NCBI GenBank assembly: GCA_001795335.1
Contig: MGOK01000095.1
Coordinates: forward strand, 26,925-36,612
Reading direction: 5' to 3'
DNA: 9,688 nt
Source of the DNA: Chloroflexi bacterium RBG_19FT_COMBO_55_16
GTDB lineage: Bacteria; Chloroflexota; Anaerolineae; Anaerolineales; UBA4823
A model generated the notes under the pieces. The model did not search any database, had not been told where the DNA came from, and worked only from the letters and a program-made list of their open reading frames with translations. Positions within the stretch are counted from its first letter, which is position 1; each line of letters begins with the position of its first letter. Below are positions 6,898-9,688 of this stretch, piece after piece. Both the position numbers and the translations under genes were made by a program.

Positions 6898-7401
6898 GTG
6901 GACATTGAAATCCAACCTGCCTCAATAAGTGATAAAACTGTTCTCCGCAATTTGATGGAGTTTTGTCAGCACGACTATAGTGAGTACGACGGTGCTGATG
7001 TAGATGAGCATGGCCTGTTCGGATACAAATATCTCGATCATTATTGGACGGAATCGGATCGATATCCCTTCTTGATCAGAGTACCCGGTAAGTTGGCTGG
7101 TTTTGTTCTTGTCCGGAGGGTGGATTCACGGGAAAAGTGTGTGACTCACACCATTGCCGAATTCTTTGTACTGAGAAAATATCGCCGCCAGGGGATTGGG
7201 CGGCAAGTTGCCTGGCAGATTTTTGATCTGTTTCCAGGGCAATGGAGCATTTATCAAGAAGAGGGTAATCTGCCCGCTCAAAGCTTCTGGCGAAGAGTGA
7301 TAGGCGAGTACACGCAAGGGGCTTATACAGACGAACGTCTCCAGACAGAAGAATGGCATGGCTCACGCCAGAGATTTCAAAGTAAGATGGCAGAAAAGTG
7401 A
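6898..7401 (+). CDS. GNAT family N-acetyltransferase, COG5628-like
   Basis: The only usable start is GTG at 6898: an in-frame TAA lies at 6886-6888. No good Shine-Dalgarno sequence is present (only AGAGA at 6881-6885, twelve bases away), so translation may be weak. The 167-residue product opens MDIEIQPASISDKTVLRNLM and has the strand-loop-helix of the acetyl-CoA site, EFFVLRKYRRQGIGRQVAWQ (88-107), with RRQGIG as the pyrophosphate loop. The region NLPAQSFWRRVI (124-135) replaces the usual motif B. This pattern resembles the 'predicted acetyltransferase' group COG5628. It is not closely similar to the other GNAT in the window (3414-3869), so it is not a local duplication. Substrate unknown. 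Confidence 0.88.
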   Translation: MDIEIQPASISDKTVLRNLMEFCQHDYSEYDGADVDEHGLFGYKYLDHYWTESDRYPFLIRVPGKLAGFVLVRRVDSREKCVTHTIAEFFVLRKYRRQGIGRQVAWQIFDLFPGQWSIYQEEGNLPAQSFWRRVIGEYTQGAYTDERLQTEEWHGSRQRFQSKMAEK

Positions 7402-7484
7402 AACAGATAGGACTTACGCAGTTGGAATGAGGATGGGGGTGTTTGGCCGACATTGTAGTAGCATTGATTCTACAGGAGATAAAC

Positions 7485-8660
7485 ATGAATAGAATTAAGT
7501 CAATTGGGACAATAGGAATAGCGATGTTGCTGCTATTTGTCTGTAACCCCGCTCCAGTGACATTACCGAATGCAATAGCAACCATACCGCAAGCCACCGC
7601 AACCGTGCTCCAGGATACAGCGGCACCAACGATATCTTCCCAGGCTACGCCGACAGCGCCAATGGCCACTCAAGAACCAGCTGCCTTTCCGCTTTCAGAA
7701 CGTGGCCCATACTTTACCGGTCACCGTGCATATAAGTTTCTAGATGAAAGCCGCATTGGGCGCGAGGTTCGGATCACCCTTTGGTATCCGGCGTTGAAGC
7801 AAACCGATGCCGATGGTCGGAATATTACCCGCGATGCCGTAGCTGACCTGAGCGGCGCACCCTACCCATTGCTCCTATCGTCGACCAAAGTGGCCGGTAT
7901 TTTCGCTCCATATCTGATCAGTCACGGTTTTACCTGGGCCAGCGTCGATGGAATCGACAGCTACGATCAGATGAATGAAGAGATGATCGATCAGCCCCTC
8001 GACATCCTGTTTGCGTTGGACCAGGTTGCCTCAAGTTCGCTAGAAGGTCTGGAAGGCATGATCGACGCCGAACAGGTTGGAGCCATGGGGTACTCCTTTG
8101 ATGGTTATAATGCGTTGGCCCTAAGCGGAGCGCGCATCGACCCAGAATTTTACCTGGCTCAATGTGCGACCCCCGAAGCTACAAAAACAACGTATCTGTC
8201 AGCTTTTTCCTGCGATCCGGCCCGTAACTGGGATGAATTCGCCGCCCATGCGGGCAAGGCCATCACCGCCGGTGAGGATGGACTCTGGCAGCCGATGACG
8301 GATGAGCGGATTCGTGCCGTGCTACCGATGGCCGGGGAAGGATGGTGGTTATTCGGTGAAAGGGGACTGGCAACCGTCGATCGGCCTGCCTTGATCCTCG
8401 TGGCTACCAAGGATGGGCTCTACCCGGAAAACGTGCAGATCTTTGAGCACCTGGGGACCTCCGAAAAGGCGCTGATCTCGTTTGTGGGTCGAGATCACAT
8501 GATGGTGTTCGAGCAGAAGATGGTCGACCGGATGGCGCATTTCGCGGTTGCGTTCTTTGGCTACCATTTGCAGGGGCGCCAAGACCTGGCTTGGTACTTC
8601 TCACCCGATTTCGTCGCCCAACACGATGACCTGGCCTGGGGTGTGTCTCAGGGCGAGTGA
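7485..8660 (+). CDS. Exported alpha/beta hydrolase, dienelactone hydrolase/PAF-AH-like
   Basis: ATG at 7485 is set by AGGAG (7474-7478) six bases upstream; an in-frame start at 7443 would bury the leader. The 391-residue product starts with a signal peptide (NRIK, then a core to residue 19) ending LLFVC at Cys20; the residue before Cys is Val, so the lipobox is non-ideal. A Thr/Ala/Pro-rich linker spans about 30-66. The catalytic part has ITLWYPA (97-103), a nucleophile elbow GYSFDG with Ser204, an acid candidate Asp310 in ATKDGLYPE, and His338 in GRDHMM. The fifth position of the elbow is Asp where GxSxG has Gly. Family members are esterases or platelet-activating-factor acetylhydrolase-like lipases. 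It would act outside the membrane; substrate unknown. Confidence 0.88.
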   Translation: MNRIKSIGTIGIAMLLLFVCNPAPVTLPNAIATIPQATATVLQDTAAPTISSQATPTAPMATQEPAAFPLSERGPYFTGHRAYKFLDESRIGREVRITLWYPALKQTDADGRNITRDAVADLSGAPYPLLLSSTKVAGIFAPYLISHGFTWASVDGIDSYDQMNEEMIDQPLDILFALDQVASSSLEGLEGMIDAEQVGAMGYSFDGYNALALSGARIDPEFYLAQCATPEATKTTYLSAFSCDPARNWDEFAAHAGKAITAGEDGLWQPMTDERIRAVLPMAGEGWWLFGERGLATVDRPALILVATKDGLYPENVQIFEHLGTSEKALISFVGRDHMMVFEQKMVDRMAHFAVAFFGYHLQGRQDLAWYFSPDFVAQHDDLAWGVSQGE

Positions 8661-8686
8661 AGCGTGCAGATTATGGGTTAGCCGCT

Positions 8687-8693
8687 GTTAGAC
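8687..8693 (+). repeat. attC-like R' half site (GTTAGAC) before the nucleotidyltransferase gene
   Basis: GTTAGAC fits GTTRRRY exactly and is preceded by CCGCT, the kind of bases seen at the inner box of attC sites. It lies 15 bases before the next start codon. The flanks GGGTT (8675-8679) and AACCC (8694-8698) can pair around it. The whole spacer is only 48 bases, and the sole GCCCAAC nearby (8616-8622) is inside the hydrolase coding region, so a full element cannot be claimed. Confidence 0.3.
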
Positions 8694-8708
8694 AACCCGA
8701 GTCCTTCA

Positions 8709-9554
8709 ATGTTGCCCACGCCATACCCTGAACTCAATCAAGTTCTCCGCCACCTTGTATCGAGGCTGCAAGCTATCCTGGGCCAGGATCTCATTGGCGC
8801 GTACTTGCAAGGCTCATTTGCAGTAGGAGATTTTGATCAACATAGCGATGTCGACTTCATCGTCGCAATTGAAGACGACCTAACTCCGCTCCAGGTTGAT
8901 GCATTGCAGGGATTGCATGATCAGGTCTATCAACTGGAATCAGAATGGGCAAAGCACCTGGAAGGATCGTATTTTCCGAGGGAGATTCTGAAATACCCTT
9001 CAAGGCGTGGTATGCAGCTCTGGTATCTTGACCATGGTGCTCGCCATCTCATAAGGTCAGATCACTGCAATACCATTCTCGTTCGGCGGGTCGTTCGCCA
9101 GCAGGGGATAACACTATCTGGTCCCCCTCCAGAAACACTGGTGGATCTGGTATCCGACGAATTGCTGAGAGCAGAGATCTTCGAGACACTCACCCGCTGG
9201 GGGCAGGAGATTCTCGCTGATCCAACCCCTTACAATAACCGCTTTTATCAGGCATTTATCGTTCTGAGCTACTGCCGCATGCTGCACGACCTGCATCGGG
9301 GCTTTCCTGGCTCAAAGCGAGAAGGCGCAGAATGGGCGAAAGCCGTTCTCGATCCCTCCTGGTCCGATTTGATCGATGCAGCCTGGGAGGGTCGCCCAGA
9401 TCCGGCCCGCAAGGTCCAGGAACCTGCTGATCCGGAGGATTTTGAAAGGACCCTGCGATTTGTTGCCCATGTTATGAATGAAAGCAGACTCTACTTTCAA
9501 CGCACTGGCTGCGCCTCAACACGGTTCAAGAATTGGTCGAGCACCTTCAAATAG
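8709..9554 (+). CDS. AadA-like nucleotidyltransferase (aminoglycoside adenylyltransferase-type)
   Basis: ATG at 8709 has no clear Shine-Dalgarno sequence, as is common for genes placed directly after attC-like sites. The 281-residue product carries the nucleotidyltransferase signature GSFAVGDFDQHSDVDFIV (35-52), with metal-binding Asp47 and Asp49 and a likely third acid, Glu85, in LEGSYFP. The C-terminal half (about 140-270) is helical, as in the DUF4111 region of ANT(3'')/ANT(9) enzymes, with RFYQAFIVLSYCRMLHDL. The fold suggests transfer of AMP from ATP to an aminoglycoside or another hydroxylated substrate; resistance is not shown by sequence alone. The last 58 bases overlap, in antisense, the 3' end of the peptidase gene. 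The terminal stretch TGCASTRFKNWSSTFK is therefore probably acquired read-through rather than native protein. Confidence 0.86.
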   Translation: MLPTPYPELNQVLRHLVSRLQAILGQDLIGAYLQGSFAVGDFDQHSDVDFIVAIEDDLTPLQVDALQGLHDQVYQLESEWAKHLEGSYFPREILKYPSRRGMQLWYLDHGARHLIRSDHCNTILVRRVVRQQGITLSGPPPETLVDLVSDELLRAEIFETLTRWGQEILADPTPYNNRFYQAFIVLSYCRMLHDLHRGFPGSKREGAEWAKAVLDPSWSDLIDAAWEGRPDPARKVQEPADPEDFERTLRFVAHVMNESRLYFQRTGCASTRFKNWSSTFK

Positions 9555-9688
9555 CGTTCTGTTTCCTCTATGTGAGCAAGATGCCCGCTGTTCTCGAGGA
9601 TGAACCATTCGGAACCTGGTATGCCGCGATGCACCGTCTCAATGATGGTGGGGGTCGCATAATCGAATCGACCCCCGATGACCAGCGT
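9497..9688 (-). CDS. Prolyl aminopeptidase-like alpha/beta hydrolase, C-terminal fragment
   Basis: Reading the minus strand from the window edge gives 64 codons ending in TGA at 9499-9497; the gene continues beyond the window, so only the C-terminus is present. It contains both late catalytic residues of the alpha/beta hydrolase triad: Asp in IGGRFDYATP and His in ENSGHLAHIEE. The run TVHRGIPGSEWFILENSGH followed by ERYLKVLDQFLNRVE is what proline iminopeptidases (peptidase family S33) look like at their end. That family removes N-terminal proline from peptides in the cytoplasm. It is the only minus-strand gene, and converges on and overlaps the nucleotidyltransferase by 58 bases, which suggests it is resident sequence bordering the plus-strand block. 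Confidence 0.85.
   Translation of the reverse strand, partial: TLVIGGRFDYATPTIIETVHRGIPGSEWFILENSGHLAHIEETERYLKVLDQFLNRVEAQPVR

Noticed and set aside
6756..6950. 64-codon minus-strand open frame in the spacer before the second GNAT
   Set aside because: No domain or ribosome binding site, and it overlaps the GNAT start; kept only as an unexplained spacer.
7076..7669. Minus-strand open frame (197 codons) spanning the second GNAT end and the hydrolase start
   Set aside because: It covers parts of two well-supported plus-strand genes and has no motifs.
8616..8622. GCCCAAC box inside the hydrolase coding region as partner of GTTAGAC (8687-8693)
   Set aside because: The bases encode residues within the protein's C-terminal part, the boxes pair at only five of seven positions and the interior shows no symmetric stem.
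1..9688. CRISPR array, tRNA or rRNA genes
   Set aside because: No regularly spaced direct repeats, no tRNA cloverleaf and no rRNA sequence were recognised on either strand.

Overview
The window reads as a bacterial accessory region, most likely from Chloroflexota (Anaerolineae-like). That assignment rests on protein flavour only: a secreted beta-helix protein ending in a 'YLPFVLR'-type tail, a Thr/Pro/Ala-rich linker behind a lipoprotein-like leader, and a DUF4389 protein. It is an inference, not a proven placement. There is no rRNA, tRNA, CRISPR array, integrase or transposase gene.

Layout: ten genes lie on the plus strand, nearly all free-standing with their own intergenic spacer: a secreted parallel beta-helix protein (49-1455), a DUF1801/YdhG-like protein (1592-1978), a four-helix membrane protein (2196-2609), a DinB-like protein (2723-3241), a GNAT acetyltransferase (3414-3869), a small membrane protein (4043-4609), a DUF4389 membrane protein (4756-5424) followed by a likely terminator, an MDR-family oxidoreductase (5703-6707), a second GNAT (6898-7401) and an exported alpha/beta hydrolase (7485-8660). 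An eleventh plus-strand gene, an AadA-like nucleotidyltransferase (8709-9554), runs 58 bp into the antisense of the twelfth, the 3' end of a prolyl-aminopeptidase-like gene on the minus strand (9497 to beyond the window edge).

The spacers carry the unusual signal. Several contain sequences matching the core boxes of integron attC sites (RYYYAAC and GTTRRRY). One, at 2611-2674, is a compact 64-bp imperfect palindrome ending in GTTGGGC. Two longer spacer elements (2026-2140 and 3893-4002) are diverged copies of one family: they align colinearly, fold into the same nested hairpin and differ by a compensatory base-pair change. Two genes (4043-4609 and 5703-6707) end inside or on a perfect RYYYAAC box, as cassette genes often do. 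With the shared orientation, short unrelated one-gene units and typical cassette-type products (GNAT, DinB, DUF1801, adenylyltransferase), this suggests a decayed or integrase-less gene-cassette array (CALIN-like), or a Chloroflexota dispersed-repeat system resembling one.

The genes do not form an obvious pathway. Most look like independent accessory functions: small-molecule acetylation, DinB-type thiol or metal chemistry, an oxidoreductase, a nucleotidyltransferase, and exported or membrane proteins. The junction near 9495, where the nucleotidyltransferase reads into the antisense of the peptidase gene, looks like the downstream edge of the inserted block.
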